Source of the DNA: Knoellia flava TL1
Lineage (GTDB): Bacteria > Actinomycetota > Actinomycetes > Actinomycetales > Dermatophilaceae
Direction: 5' to 3'
Assembly (NCBI RefSeq): GCF_000768675.1
Contig: NZ_AVPI01000030.1
Coordinates: 1-48,036, forward strand
Length of the DNA: 48,036 nucleotides
This document shows, in pieces, positions 9,054 to 16,533 of this stretch (position 1 is its first letter; the number at the start of each line of letters is the position of its first letter). The position numbers and the translations under genes were made by a program. The notes beneath the pieces are model-generated. The model was not told where the DNA came from and searched no databases. It saw nothing but the letters and a program-made list of their open reading frames with translations.

Positions 9054-9689
9054 ATGGCCACGCTGCGACTCGGCGACACCGCCCCGGACTTCACCGCCGA
9101 GACGACCGAGGGGGAGATCAGCTTCCACGACTGGAAGGGCGACGGCTGGGCCGTCCTCTTCAGCCACCCGGCCGACTTCACGCCCGTGTGCACGACCGAG
9201 CTCGGCCGCGTCGCCGCGCTCAAGGACGAGTGGGCCGACCGCAACGCCAAGGTGCTCGCCGTCTCGGTCGACGCCATCGACGACCACGAGGCGTGGAAGA
9301 AGGACATCGAGGAGGTCGGTGGCTCGGCCGTGACCTACCCCATCGTCGCCGACAAGGACCGCAAGGTGGCCGAGCTCTACGACATGATCCACCCGGGCGA
9401 GGGCGACACCTCGAGCGTCCGCTCGGTCTTCCTCATCGACCCCAAGGGCAAGGTCCGGCTCACCCTCACCTACCCGAAGAGCGCCGGCCGCAACTTCGAC
9501 GAGGTGCTCCGCGCACTGGACGCCCTGCAGGTCAACGACGCCGGACCCTTCTCGACGCCGGCCGACTGGAAGCAGGGTGAGCGCGTCATCGTCGCCCCGA
9601 CCGTCTCCACGGTCGAGGCCCGTGAGCGGTTCGCGGACGTCGAGGAGGTCAAGCCCTACCTCCGCTACGCCGCCGCACCCTCCGCCTGA
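9054..9689 (+). CDS. 1-Cys peroxiredoxin (Prdx6/AhpE-like)
   Basis: 211 aa thioredoxin-fold peroxidase reducing hydrogen peroxide and alkyl hydroperoxides. The active site HPADFTPVCTTE (38-49) gives the peroxidatic Cys46. It is the only cysteine in the protein, so it needs an outside thiol for recycling; mycothiol is a plausible donor since mshC is in the window (inference). Length and the C-terminal extension fit the Prdx6 class. ATG at 9054 follows GAGAGG; an upstream in-frame ATT/ATG region is not needed. The gene is divergent from pafA and sits inside the Pup locus. Confidence 0.93.
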   Translation: MATLRLGDTAPDFTAETTEGEISFHDWKGDGWAVLFSHPADFTPVCTTELGRVAALKDEWADRNAKVLAVSVDAIDDHEAWKKDIEEVGGSAVTYPIVADKDRKVAELYDMIHPGEGDTSSVRSVFLIDPKGKVRLTLTYPKSAGRNFDEVLRALDALQVNDAGPFSTPADWKQGERVIVAPTVSTVEARERFADVEEVKPYLRYAAAPSA

Positions 9690-9693
9690 AGCC

Positions 9694-9759
9694 CTCGACT
9701 TCTTGCCCGGATGCGACAGCGAGCGCCAGCGAGCTGGCGCATCCGGGCCAGAAGTCGAG
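9694..9759 (+). terminator. Large hairpin after peroxiredoxin gene
   Basis: Arms 9694-9715 and 9738-9759 pair over 22 bp with a single non-Watson-Crick position. An inner alternative stem, GCGCCAG (9723-9729) with CTGGCGC (9734-9740), competes with it. It begins 4 bp after the peroxiredoxin stop. There is no clear U-run, so it may be a terminator, an mRNA-stabilising structure or a repeat element. Confidence 0.6.
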
Positions 9760-9769
9760 CAACAGAGAC

Positions 9770-9810
9770 GTATGCCGTGTGGTCCCGGTGGACGGGACCA
9801 CACGGCATAC
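9770..9810. promoter_or_regulatory. Perfect 17-bp palindrome built from two facing octamers, just ahead of the hydrolase start
   Basis: GTATGCCGTGTGGTCCC (9770-9786) is the exact reverse complement of 9794-9810, with a 7-base loop. Both outer ends are the recurring octamer GTATGCCG/CGGCATAC. The right end lies 10 nt before the ATG at 9821, and no Shine-Dalgarno sequence is seen. It could be an operator, a terminator or a structure controlling translation. Confidence 0.6.
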
Positions 9811-9820
9811 GTTGGTGTCC

Positions 9821-10525
9821 ATGAACGACATCAGCCTCGACGTCCCCGCAGACCTGCTCCTGCCCGAGTCCGGCACCGGACCGGGCATCGTGCTCTTCCA
9901 GGAGATCTTCGGCGTCACCGACTACATCCGCTCGCGGGCGCAGGACCTCGCCGACCTCGGCTACGTCGTCCTCGTCCCGCACCTCTACGGACGGCTCGGC
10001 GACCCGGTCGTCGAGGAGGGCGGTGACGGTCTGCCCCGCGCGATGGCGCTGCTCGAGGAGCTCGACTGGCAGCAGGCGGTCGAGGACGGAGTCGCAGCCG
10101 TCGCCGCGCTGCGCGAGCACCCGTCCGTCGAGGGCGGGGTGGGCGTCCTTGGCTTCTGCTTCGGCGGCGGGATGGCCTTCAACGTCGCCGCGGTGGCCCG
10201 GCCCGCGCCCGACGCGCTCGTGAGCTACTACGGCTCGGCGCTGCCCAACCTCCTGGGGCTGGCGCCGGACGTCACGACGCCGAGCCTGCACCACTTCGGC
10301 GACAGCGACGCCTACCTGCCGCTCGCCACGGTCCGCGACATCGAGCGCGCCGTCACCGAGGGGCACGACGACGTGACGGTGCGTGTGCACCCGGGCGGCG
10401 ACCACGCGTTCGACAACCCGTCGCCGATGTTCCACCACGCCGAGGCCTCGGCGACGGCGTGGGAGGAGACGACCCGCTGGTTGGAGTCGCACCTGCCCGT
10501 GGAGGCCCCCGCGACCAGGCGCTGA
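9821..10525 (+). CDS. Dienelactone hydrolase family protein
   Basis: 234 aa alpha/beta hydrolase. The nucleophile motif GFCFGG places Cys113 where this family has Cys rather than Ser. Asp161/Asp163 (FGDSD) and His195 (GGDHAFD) complete a Cys-His-Asp triad, and QEIFG (27-31) carries the Glu that positions the Cys in the family. The substrate is unknown; the family hydrolyses dienelactones and other esters. ATG at 9821 matches the family start, while an earlier in-frame ATG at 9779 falls in the palindrome. It ends at a strong hairpin facing prcA. Confidence 0.9.
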   Translation: MNDISLDVPADLLLPESGTGPGIVLFQEIFGVTDYIRSRAQDLADLGYVVLVPHLYGRLGDPVVEEGGDGLPRAMALLEELDWQQAVEDGVAAVAALREHPSVEGGVGVLGFCFGGGMAFNVAAVARPAPDALVSYYGSALPNLLGLAPDVTTPSLHHFGDSDAYLPLATVRDIERAVTEGHDDVTVRVHPGGDHAFDNPSPMFHHAEASATAWEETTRWLESHLPVEAPATRR

Positions 10526-10530
10526 CCCGG

Positions 10531-10566
10531 AGCCCCGACGCCGACGGTTCAGTCGGCGTCGGGGCT
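10531..10566. terminator. Bidirectional terminator between hydrolase and prcA
   Basis: AGCCCCGACGCCGAC (10531-10545) pairs perfectly with 10552-10566 across a 6-base loop, giving a 15-bp stem. It lies between convergent genes. Part of the right arm (TCAGTCGGCGTCGG) is repeated twice more, at about 10579 and 10594, where it encodes the end of prcA. Confidence 0.75.
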
Positions 10567-10593
10567 ATCGGCGTTTCGTCAGTCGGCGTCGGG

Positions 10594-11403
10594 TCAGTCG
10601 GCGTCGGGCGTGGGCTCGTCCCCGTGGCGCTGGGTCTGCGGGTTGCTCGCGGCCTGCCGCGGGGTGTCGTGGTCGACCGGTGGCACGTCGTCGGTGGGGT
10701 CGTCGTCGGAGAGCAGCTGGCCGAGCAGGTCGCCGTTGATCCTGCGGAAGGTCCGGCGGGTGCGCGTGCGGTCGAGCACGGCGACCTCGAGCTGGTCGGG
10801 GCCGAGCTCGCGGTCGGGCCCGCCCGCCGGGTCGTGCGCGAGCCCGTCGACGGCGAGCCGGAGCGCCTCGGCGAGTGTGAGACCGGGCTGCCACTGCTCG
10901 GTGAGCCGCTCCTCGATCTGGTCCGACGCACCGCCCATCGCGACGAGCCCGTGCTCGTCGGCGACCGAGCCGTCGTAGGTGAGGCGGTAGATCTGGTCGC
11001 TCTCCGCGTCACGGCCGACCTCGGCCACGACGATCTCGACCTCGTAGGGCTTGGACTCCTGGGTGAAGACCGTGCCGAGCGTCTGCGCGTAGGCGTTGGC
11101 GAGACCCCGGGCGGTGACGTCGCTGCGGTCGTAGGAGTAGCCGCGCAGGTCGGCGTAGCGGACGCCGGCGACCCGAAGGTTCTCGAACTCGTTGTACTTG
11201 CCGACCGCCGCGAAGGCGATGCGGTCGTAGATCTCGCCGATCTTGTGCAGGCTGCGCGAGGGGTTCTCGGCGACGAAGGCGATGCCGTGGTCGTAGCCGA
11301 GGACGAGAACCGAGCGGCCGCGAGCGATGCCCTTGCGAGCGAAGTCCGCCCGGTCCTTCATGAGCTGCTCGGGCGAGACGTAGAACGGCATACCGGCTGT
11401 CAT
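10594..11403 (-). CDS. prcA: 20S proteasome alpha subunit PrcA
   Basis: 269 aa. The alpha rings gate the proteasome core. The N-terminus [29 protein letters not shown] has the alpha-subunit H0 helix and lacks a catalytic Thr propeptide; the C-terminal tail is acidic/Gln-rich and presumably disordered. ATG at 11403 overlaps the prcB stop by 4 bp. A second in-frame ATG (residue 5) lies inside an octamer copy and begins the conserved MPFY, so the true start could be either one. Confidence 0.96.
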   Translation of the reverse strand: MTAGMPFYVSPEQLMKDRADFARKGIARGRSVLVLGYDHGIAFVAENPSRSLHKIGEIYDRIAFAAVGKYNEFENLRVAGVRYADLRGYSYDRSDVTARGLANAYAQTLGTVFTQESKPYEVEIVVAEVGRDAESDQIYRLTYDGSVADEHGLVAMGGASDQIEERLTEQWQPGLTLAEALRLAVDGLAHDPAGGPDRELGPDQLEVAVLDRTRTRRTFRRINGDLLGQLLSDDDPTDDVPPVDHDTPRQAASNPQTQRHGDEPTPDAD

Positions 11404-12242
11404 GACGCACTCCCGTCGCGGCGGCCGCCGGCGTTGCCCCGGCGGTGCTCGATGATCGCGTCGACGACGGGAGCGACCGCGTCGTCGGCGACGAAGCGCG
11501 CGCCCTCGGCGGTGACGAGCGCGACCGTCGGCCAGATGCGCCTGCCGACGTCGGGGCCGCCCGTGGCGGAGTCGTCGTCCGCCGCGTCCCACAGGGCCTC
11601 GACCGCCACGCGAAGCGCCTCGTCGGGGCCCATACCGGGGCGGTAGAGCTTCTTCATCGCGCCGCGGGCGAAGAGCGAGCCCGAGCCGACGCTGTGGTGG
11701 TCGTGCTCCTCGTAGCAGCCGCCCGTGACGTCGTAGCTGAAGATCCGGCCCAGCGACGACTGATGGTCGTAGCCGGCGAAGACCGGCACGACGCTGAGCC
11801 CCTGCATCGCCATCCCGAGGTTGCCCCGGATCATCGAGGCGAGCCGGTTGGCCTTGCCCTCGAGGGACATGAGCGTGCCCTCGATCTTCTCGTAGTGCTC
11901 GAGCTCGACCTGGAAGAGGCGGACGAGCTCGATCGCGAGCCCCGCCGTGCCGGCGATGCCGACGACCGAGAACTCGTCGGTCGCGAAGACCTTCTCCATG
12001 TCGCGGTTGGCGATGATGTTGCCCATCGTCGCCCGGCGGTCACCGGCCATGAGCACGCCGCCGTCGAAGGTCAGCGTGACGATCGTCGTCCCGTGGGGCG
12101 CGTCGATCGTCGCTCCCGGCGGCAGGCCGCGCCGTGAGGGGATGAGGCTCGGCTCGTGCTCGGCGACGAAGTCCGTGAACGACGACGAACCGGTGCGGAG
12201 GTATGCCGCGGGGAGACGGCCGCCGTCGGGCACCGGGGTCAC
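11400..12242 (-). CDS. prcB: 20S proteasome beta subunit PrcB
   Basis: 280 aa including a propeptide of about 51 residues. Cleavage before Thr52 ([10 protein letters not shown]) exposes the catalytic N-terminal Thr. GDRRAT and the lysine region of the active site follow ([12 protein letters not shown], 58-69). It forms the inner beta rings that degrade pupylated proteins unfolded by Mpa. The GTG start at 12242 overlaps the pup stop by 4 bp (GTGA), and its own stop overlaps prcA, so pup-prcB-prcA are tightly coupled. Confidence 0.97.
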   Translation of the reverse strand: MTPVPDGGRLPAAYLRTGSSSFTDFVAEHEPSLIPSRRGLPPGATIDAPHGTTIVTLTFDGGVLMAGDRRATMGNIIANRDMEKVFATDEFSVVGIAGTAGLAIELVRLFQVELEHYEKIEGTLMSLEGKANRLASMIRGNLGMAMQGLSVVPVFAGYDHQSSLGRIFSYDVTGGCYEEHDHHSVGSGSLFARGAMKKLYRPGMGPDEALRVAVEALWDAADDDSATGGPDVGRRIWPTVALVTAEGARFVADDAVAPVVDAIIEHRRGNAGGRRDGSAS

Positions 12243-12427
12243 TGGCCGCCCTTCTGGACGAACCCGCGCACGAACTCCTCGGCGTTGGTCTCGAGCACGC
12301 CGTCGATCTCGTCGAGGATGTCGTCGATGTCGGTGTCGGCGACCTGGGCCTGCGGGGCCGCGGGCTCGGGGGCGTCGTCCGGACCGTCGTCGCGTCGCCC
12401 GGGCTTGATCTGTTCCTGGCCGGCCAT
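12239..12427 (-). CDS. pup: Prokaryotic ubiquitin-like protein Pup
   Basis: 62 aa, mostly disordered and acidic. The C-terminal half ([20 protein letters not shown]) is the helix that binds the Mpa coiled coils, and the tail ends VQKGGQ. The last residue is Gln, so Dop must deamidate it to Glu before PafA can attach Pup to lysines. ATG at 12427 has a strong AGGAGG about 6 nt upstream, unlike many genes here that look leaderless, which suits high expression. It sits between dop and prcB. Confidence 0.97.
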   Translation of the reverse strand: MAGQEQIKPGRRDDGPDDAPEPAAPQAQVADTDIDDILDEIDGVLETNAEEFVRGFVQKGGQ

Positions 12428-12479
12428 CGGGTCCTCCTCGTGTCGCCGCCGCACCTCGCGGGTGCCTGTGCCTCCGAGC

Positions 12480-14006
12480 CTAGTCGGAGGGTCCGTCGGC
12501 GACGGCGAGCGACGCGAGCAGTGACCGGATGTCGGGCGCTCCCTCGATGAGGTCGCCCACCGCGGCGCGCGTCCCACGCAGGGGCTCGAGGATGGGGATC
12601 CGCTGCAGCGACCGCTCCCCCGGGACCTCGACGACGACCGAGTCCCACGACGCTGCCACGACCGAGTCCGGGAACCGGCGCAGGCACTCGCCCCGGAACC
12701 AGGCGCGCGTGTCCTCGGGTGCGCGGTCCATGGCGGCGGCGGCCTCCTCCTCGGGGACGAGCACCTCGACCCGGCCGGTGGCGGCGAGCCGGTGCGCGAG
12801 GCCGCGGTCGGCGCGCACGTCGGACCACTGGATGTCGACGGCCCGGAGGCGAGGGTCGCCCCAGCCCAGCGAGTCGCGCTCCCGGTAGCCCTCGAGGACC
12901 GCCAGCTTGGCGACCCAGTCGACCCACCGGCGGGCATCCATCGGGTCGCCCTCGAGCGCCGTGAGGACGCGGTCCCACCACGTGAGGACCTCGGTGGTCT
13001 CGGCGTCGACGTCGCTCCCCCACTTCTGCTCGACATAGGCGGAGGTGAGCTCGAAGTAGGTCCGGAGCAGCTCGACGGGCCGGATCGAGCGCCCGTCGGC
13101 GAGGTCGATCGTCGACTGCAGCGTCGGGTCATGGCTCACCGCCTGGAGCGTGCGCACCGGGGCGAGCACCGACAGGTCCTGGGTGAAGGCGTCGTCCTCG
13201 ATCATCGCGAGCACGAGCGAGGTCGAGCCCATCTTGAGCAGGTTGGCGACGTCGCAGTGGTTGGCGTCGCCGAGGATGACGTGGAGGCGGCGGTAGAGGT
13301 CGGCGACGGCGTGCGGCTCGTCGCGGGTGTTGATGATGGGCCGCTTGAGCGTCGTCTCGAGCCCGACCTCGGTCTCGAAGAAGTCGCTGCGCTGGGCGAG
13401 CTGGTAGCCGGGCGTCCGCGAGTCGACGCCGATGCCGACGCGCCCCGAGCCGCACATCACCTGGCGCACGACGAAGAACGGCGTGAGCTGGGAGATGATC
13501 CGCGCGAACGGCGTGCGCCGCGACATGAGGTAGTTCTCGTGGGTGCCGTAGGACGCACCCTTGCCGTCGGTGTTGTTCTTGTAGAGGTTGACCCCGGGCG
13601 GGACCGTGGCGAGCCGCTGCACGGCCTCGCGCATGACGAGCTCGCCGGCCTTGTCCCAGACGACGGCGTCGCGCGGTGTCGTCACCTCGGGCGAGGAGTA
13701 CTCCGGGTGGGCGTGGTCGACGTAGAGGCGGGCGCCGTTGGTGAGGACGACGTTGGCCATCGTCGGGTCCTCGACGTCGGTGAGCTGGCTCGGGTGCGCC
13801 GCCCCGCGTCCCATGTCGAACCCGCGGGCGTCGCGCAGCGGCGCCTCGTCCGCGTAGTCCCACGAGGCCTGCGCGGGGCGGATGCCCCGGCTCGCGGCAT
13901 ACGTCGTCACGACGTCGCCGGAGAGAACCATCGGGTTGGCGCCGGGTGCACCGGGGACGGAGATGCCGTACTCGGTCTCGATGCCCATGACCCGTCGGAC
14001 CGTCAT
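12480..14006 (-). CDS. dop: Pup deamidase/depupylase Dop
   Basis: 508 aa. Dop converts the Pup C-terminal Gln to Glu and also removes Pup from substrates. It shares the PafA fold: GIETEYG (8-14) in the ATP site and LYVDHAHPEYSSPE (94-107) with Asp97 at the conserved catalytic position. It carries the extra Dop-loop region (about 40-80) that PafA lacks, plus NLYKNNTDGKGASYGTHENYLM. An upstream ATG at 14060 would add 18 unlikely residues; ATG at 14006 (MTVRRVMGIETEYG) matches the family. The pup ATG is 52 bp downstream. Confidence 0.96.
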   Translation of the reverse strand: MTVRRVMGIETEYGISVPGAPGANPMVLSGDVVTTYAASRGIRPAQASWDYADEAPLRDARGFDMGRGAAHPSQLTDVEDPTMANVVLTNGARLYVDHAHPEYSSPEVTTPRDAVVWDKAGELVMREAVQRLATVPPGVNLYKNNTDGKGASYGTHENYLMSRRTPFARIISQLTPFFVVRQVMCGSGRVGIGVDSRTPGYQLAQRSDFFETEVGLETTLKRPIINTRDEPHAVADLYRRLHVILGDANHCDVANLLKMGSTSLVLAMIEDDAFTQDLSVLAPVRTLQAVSHDPTLQSTIDLADGRSIRPVELLRTYFELTSAYVEQKWGSDVDAETTEVLTWWDRVLTALEGDPMDARRWVDWVAKLAVLEGYRERDSLGWGDPRLRAVDIQWSDVRADRGLAHRLAATGRVEVLVPEEEAAAAMDRAPEDTRAWFRGECLRRFPDSVVAASWDSVVVEVPGERSLQRIPILEPLRGTRAAVGDLIEGAPDIRSLLASLAVADGPSD

Positions 14007-14062
14007 GAACCCATCCCAGCGACACCGGATCTCGACATGAGCCAAGCCAACCATGACCACGG

Positions 14063-14068
14063 CATACT
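14063..14068 (+). promoter_or_regulatory. -10 element of leaderless alpha/beta hydrolase promoter
   Basis: CATACT ends 6 nt before the ATG at 14075 and includes the right half of an octamer copy (CGGCATAC, 14060-14067). Confidence 0.45.
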
Positions 14069-14074
14069 CCCGGC

Positions 14075-15043
14075 ATGCGCTCGTACCGCGGGATGTCCCC
14101 GCTCACCACCGCGACAGTCGCCCTCATCGACCGGATGCGGGTGCCCGTCGAGGAGATGACCGAGGAGCAGCGCCACGAGGCACGCGGCGCGACCTACCCG
14201 ACGAAGCCCCCGCACTCGTGGGTGACCGGCGTCGCCGACCCGGCCGTCGGGATCACCTTCGGGACGGCGCCGGCGCGCGACGGCTACGAGATCCCGCTGC
14301 GGATCTACCGGCCCCGCGCGATCCGCGACGCCCAGGACGACGTGCCCGTCATCGTGTGGTTCCACGGCGGTGGCTGGGTGCTCGGCAACGTCGTCAACTA
14401 CGACCCGATCTGCACCCACCTCGCGTCCGAGGTCGGCGCCGTCGTCGTCAGCGTCGACTACCGCCTCGCCCCCGAGCACCCGGCGCCGACGGCGGTGCAC
14501 GACGCCGTCGACGCGACGACGTGGGTGGCCGCCCAGTCCGACGTGCTCCGGGCCGACGCGCACCGGCTCGCCGTCGCCGGCGACTCGGCGGGCGGCAACC
14601 TCGCGGCCGTCGTCGCGCAGGTCGTCTCCTCCAGCGGTGCCGAGTGGATCCGGCACCAGGCTCTGCTCTATCCGGCGACAGACCTCACGATGGCGTCGCC
14701 GTCGATCGACGAGCACGCGAACGCTCCCATCCTCACCCGTGACTCCATCCTCGCGTTCCGCGACCACTACTGCCCCGGCGGTGACTACGAGAACCCGCTG
14801 CTGTCACCGCTCTTCGGTCCTCTCGAGGGCCTCCCGCCCGCGCTCATCCAGACCGCGGACCTCGACCCGATCCGGGACGACGGGACCCGGTATGCCGTCG
14901 CGCTGCGTGACGCGGGCGTGGACGTGCGTCTCACGAACTACCTGCGGGTCCCGCACGGGTTCGCGAGCTTCCCTGGGGCCGCTGCGGCGGGTGCCCAGCA
15001 CCGTTGGGAGCTCGTCAGCGAACTGCGGCGCCACCTGACCTGA
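14075..15043 (+). CDS. Alpha/beta hydrolase of the hormone-sensitive lipase family
   Basis: 322 aa esterase/lipase. The oxyanion-hole motif HGGGW (97-101), the nucleophile elbow GDSAGG (Ser171), an Asp in ADLDP (264) and His294 in VPHGF complete the HSL-type triad. No signal peptide is seen, so it is probably a cytoplasmic carboxylesterase; the substrate is unknown. It is the first gene of a three-gene plus-strand group inserted between dop and mpa. ATG at 14075 lies 6 nt after a CATACT hexamer with no ribosome site. Confidence 0.92.
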   Translation: MRSYRGMSPLTTATVALIDRMRVPVEEMTEEQRHEARGATYPTKPPHSWVTGVADPAVGITFGTAPARDGYEIPLRIYRPRAIRDAQDDVPVIVWFHGGGWVLGNVVNYDPICTHLASEVGAVVVSVDYRLAPEHPAPTAVHDAVDATTWVAAQSDVLRADAHRLAVAGDSAGGNLAAVVAQVVSSSGAEWIRHQALLYPATDLTMASPSIDEHANAPILTRDSILAFRDHYCPGGDYENPLLSPLFGPLEGLPPALIQTADLDPIRDDGTRYAVALRDAGVDVRLTNYLRVPHGFASFPGAAAAGAQHRWELVSELRRHLT

Positions 15044-15052
15044 CCTGTGGCC

Positions 15053-15058
15053 TAGGGT
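15053..15058 (+). promoter_or_regulatory. -10 element of leaderless PRPP synthetase promoter
   Basis: TAGGGT ends 6 nt before the ATG at 15065. It lies in the 21-bp gap after the hydrolase stop, so the synthetase gene probably has its own promoter. Confidence 0.5.
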
Positions 15059-15064
15059 CGCACC

Positions 15065-16054
15065 ATGCGAGAGATCGTCGTCTTCTCCGGTAGCGCGCAC
15101 CCGGCCCTCGCCTCGGCGATCTGCGACCAGCTCGGGGTGCCACTCTCGCCCAGCGACATCAAGCGGTTCAGCAACGACTGCCTCCAGGCGCAGCTCCTCG
15201 CGAACTGCCGCCAGCGCGACGTCTACATCGTCCAGCCGCTCGTGCCGCCCACGCAGGAGCACCTCATGGAGCTGCTCCTCATGATCGACGCGGCCCGGGG
15301 TGCATCGGCGGCCCAGATCACGGCGGTCATCCCGCACTTCGCCTACGCCCGGTCGGACAAGAAGGATGCCTCGCGCATCTCGCTCGGTGGCCGGCTCGTC
15401 GCCGACCTCATCTCGACCGCCGGCGCCCACCGGGTGCTGACGATGAACCTCCACGCGCCCCAGGTCCACGGCTTCTTCTCGGTGCCGGTCGACCACCTCA
15501 CCGCGCTCGGGGTGCTCGCCGACCACTTCCGCGGCACCGACCTCACCGACTCGGTCGTCGTCTCCCCCGACCTCGGCAACGCCAAGGAGGCGACCCAGTT
15601 CTCGCGGCTGCTCGGCCTCCCTGTCGCCGCCGGCAGCAAGAAGCGCGAGAGCGACGACAAGGTCGTCATCGACTCGATCGTCGGCGACGTCCGTGGCAAG
15701 CGGGCCATCGTGCTCGACGACGAGATCGCCACGGGCGGGTCCATCGTCGAGCTGCTCGACCGGCTGGCCGACTTCGGAGTGACCGAGGCGGCGGTGGCGT
15801 GCACGCACGGGCTCTTCGCCGGTCGTGCCGTCGAGCGGCTGCGCAACCACCCGATGGTGAGCCAAGTCGTCACCACGGACACCGTGCCCGCCCCCGGCGG
15901 CTGGCCCGAGCTCCAGGTGCGCACCGTCTCCGGCCTCTTCGCCGAGGCGATCACCCGGATCCACGAGGGCGAGTCCGTGAGCATCCTCTTCGACGGCGTC
16001 GACCCGACGCACGCACCTCCGCAGGGCTCGCTCTTCGACCGGGTCGGGAGCTGA
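15065..16054 (+). CDS. prs: Ribose-phosphate pyrophosphokinase, divergent type
   Basis: 329 aa. PRPP synthetases join ATP and ribose 5-phosphate for purine, pyrimidine, His and Trp synthesis. Seen are YARSDKK (94-100, flexible catalytic loop), MNLHAPQVHGFF (127-138) and the PRPP-binding loop DDEIATGGS (218-226). The usual loop reads DDMIDTGGT, and DLGNAKEA replaces the common DxGGxxRA. The protein is therefore clearly in the family but not the standard housekeeping type; a second, main prs may be elsewhere (inference). The DUF3054 start codon lies 1 bp after its stop. Confidence 0.85.
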   Translation: MREIVVFSGSAHPALASAICDQLGVPLSPSDIKRFSNDCLQAQLLANCRQRDVYIVQPLVPPTQEHLMELLLMIDAARGASAAQITAVIPHFAYARSDKKDASRISLGGRLVADLISTAGAHRVLTMNLHAPQVHGFFSVPVDHLTALGVLADHFRGTDLTDSVVVSPDLGNAKEATQFSRLLGLPVAAGSKKRESDDKVVIDSIVGDVRGKRAIVLDDEIATGGSIVELLDRLADFGVTEAAVACTHGLFAGRAVERLRNHPMVSQVVTTDTVPAPGGWPELQVRTVSGLFAEAITRIHEGESVSILFDGVDPTHAPPQGSLFDRVGS

Positions 16055-16055
16055 C

Positions 16056-16403
16056 GTGTCGCGTCTGGTCGCACCCCTGCTCGACCTGCTCGCCGTCCTC
16101 GTCTTCGCGCTCGTCGGGCGTCGCTCGCACGCTTCCGGCATCACGCTCGGTGGCGTGCTCGAGACCGCGGCGCCGTTCCTCTGCGGCACGGCGGCGGGCT
16201 GGCTGCTCGCCTCGCTCGCCCTCGACGCCTCGCCGCGCTCGTGGCAGTTCGGCGCGATCGTCGTCGCCGCAACCGTCGTCATCGGGATGCTGCTGCGCAG
16301 GCTCGCCGCGGCGGGCACCGCGCCGTCGTTCGTCGTCGTCGCCACCCTCTTCCTCACCGCGACGATCATCGGCTGGCGCCTCCTCACCCGCTGGCTCGCC
16401 TAG
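16056..16403 (+). CDS. DUF3054 membrane protein
   Basis: 115 aa with four predicted transmembrane segments (about 5-20, 35-53, 65-83 and 92-110) and few charged residues. It matches the small actinobacterial DUF3054 family; the function is unknown. GTG at 16056 follows the PRPP synthetase stop by one base, so it is cotranscribed. It faces mpa convergently across a 130-bp gap holding two hairpins. Confidence 0.82.
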   Translation: MSRLVAPLLDLLAVLVFALVGRRSHASGITLGGVLETAAPFLCGTAAGWLLASLALDASPRSWQFGAIVVAATVVIGMLLRRLAAAGTAPSFVVVATLFLTATIIGWRLLTRWLA

Positions 16404-16447
16404 ACCGAGGAGCTCAACACGCGCCATGCGGTCGCGCCCACGCTCGA

Positions 16448-16501
16448 GTGGAGGATCGCAGGGACCATGACCCCGGCGATCCTCCACCTGAGCGGTGGAG
16501 G
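16448..16501. terminator. Two overlapping, mutually exclusive hairpins between DUF3054 and mpa
   Basis: Stem A pairs 16448-16459 (GTGGAGGATCGC) with 16476-16487 over 12 bp. Stem B pairs 16481-16488 (CCTCCACC) with 16494-16501 over 8 bp. The shared arm 16481-16487 can join only one stem at a time. The position between convergent genes suggests a terminator for each direction. Confidence 0.65.
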
Positions 16502-16533
16502 TGCGGGCGGCGCCGCTGGTGCGGGCGGCCTGC

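Noticed and set aside
9779-9820. Earlier ATG for the dienelactone hydrolase
   Set aside because: It would place the first 14 codons in the palindrome and add residues not seen in the family; MNDISLDVP at 9821 is the natural start.
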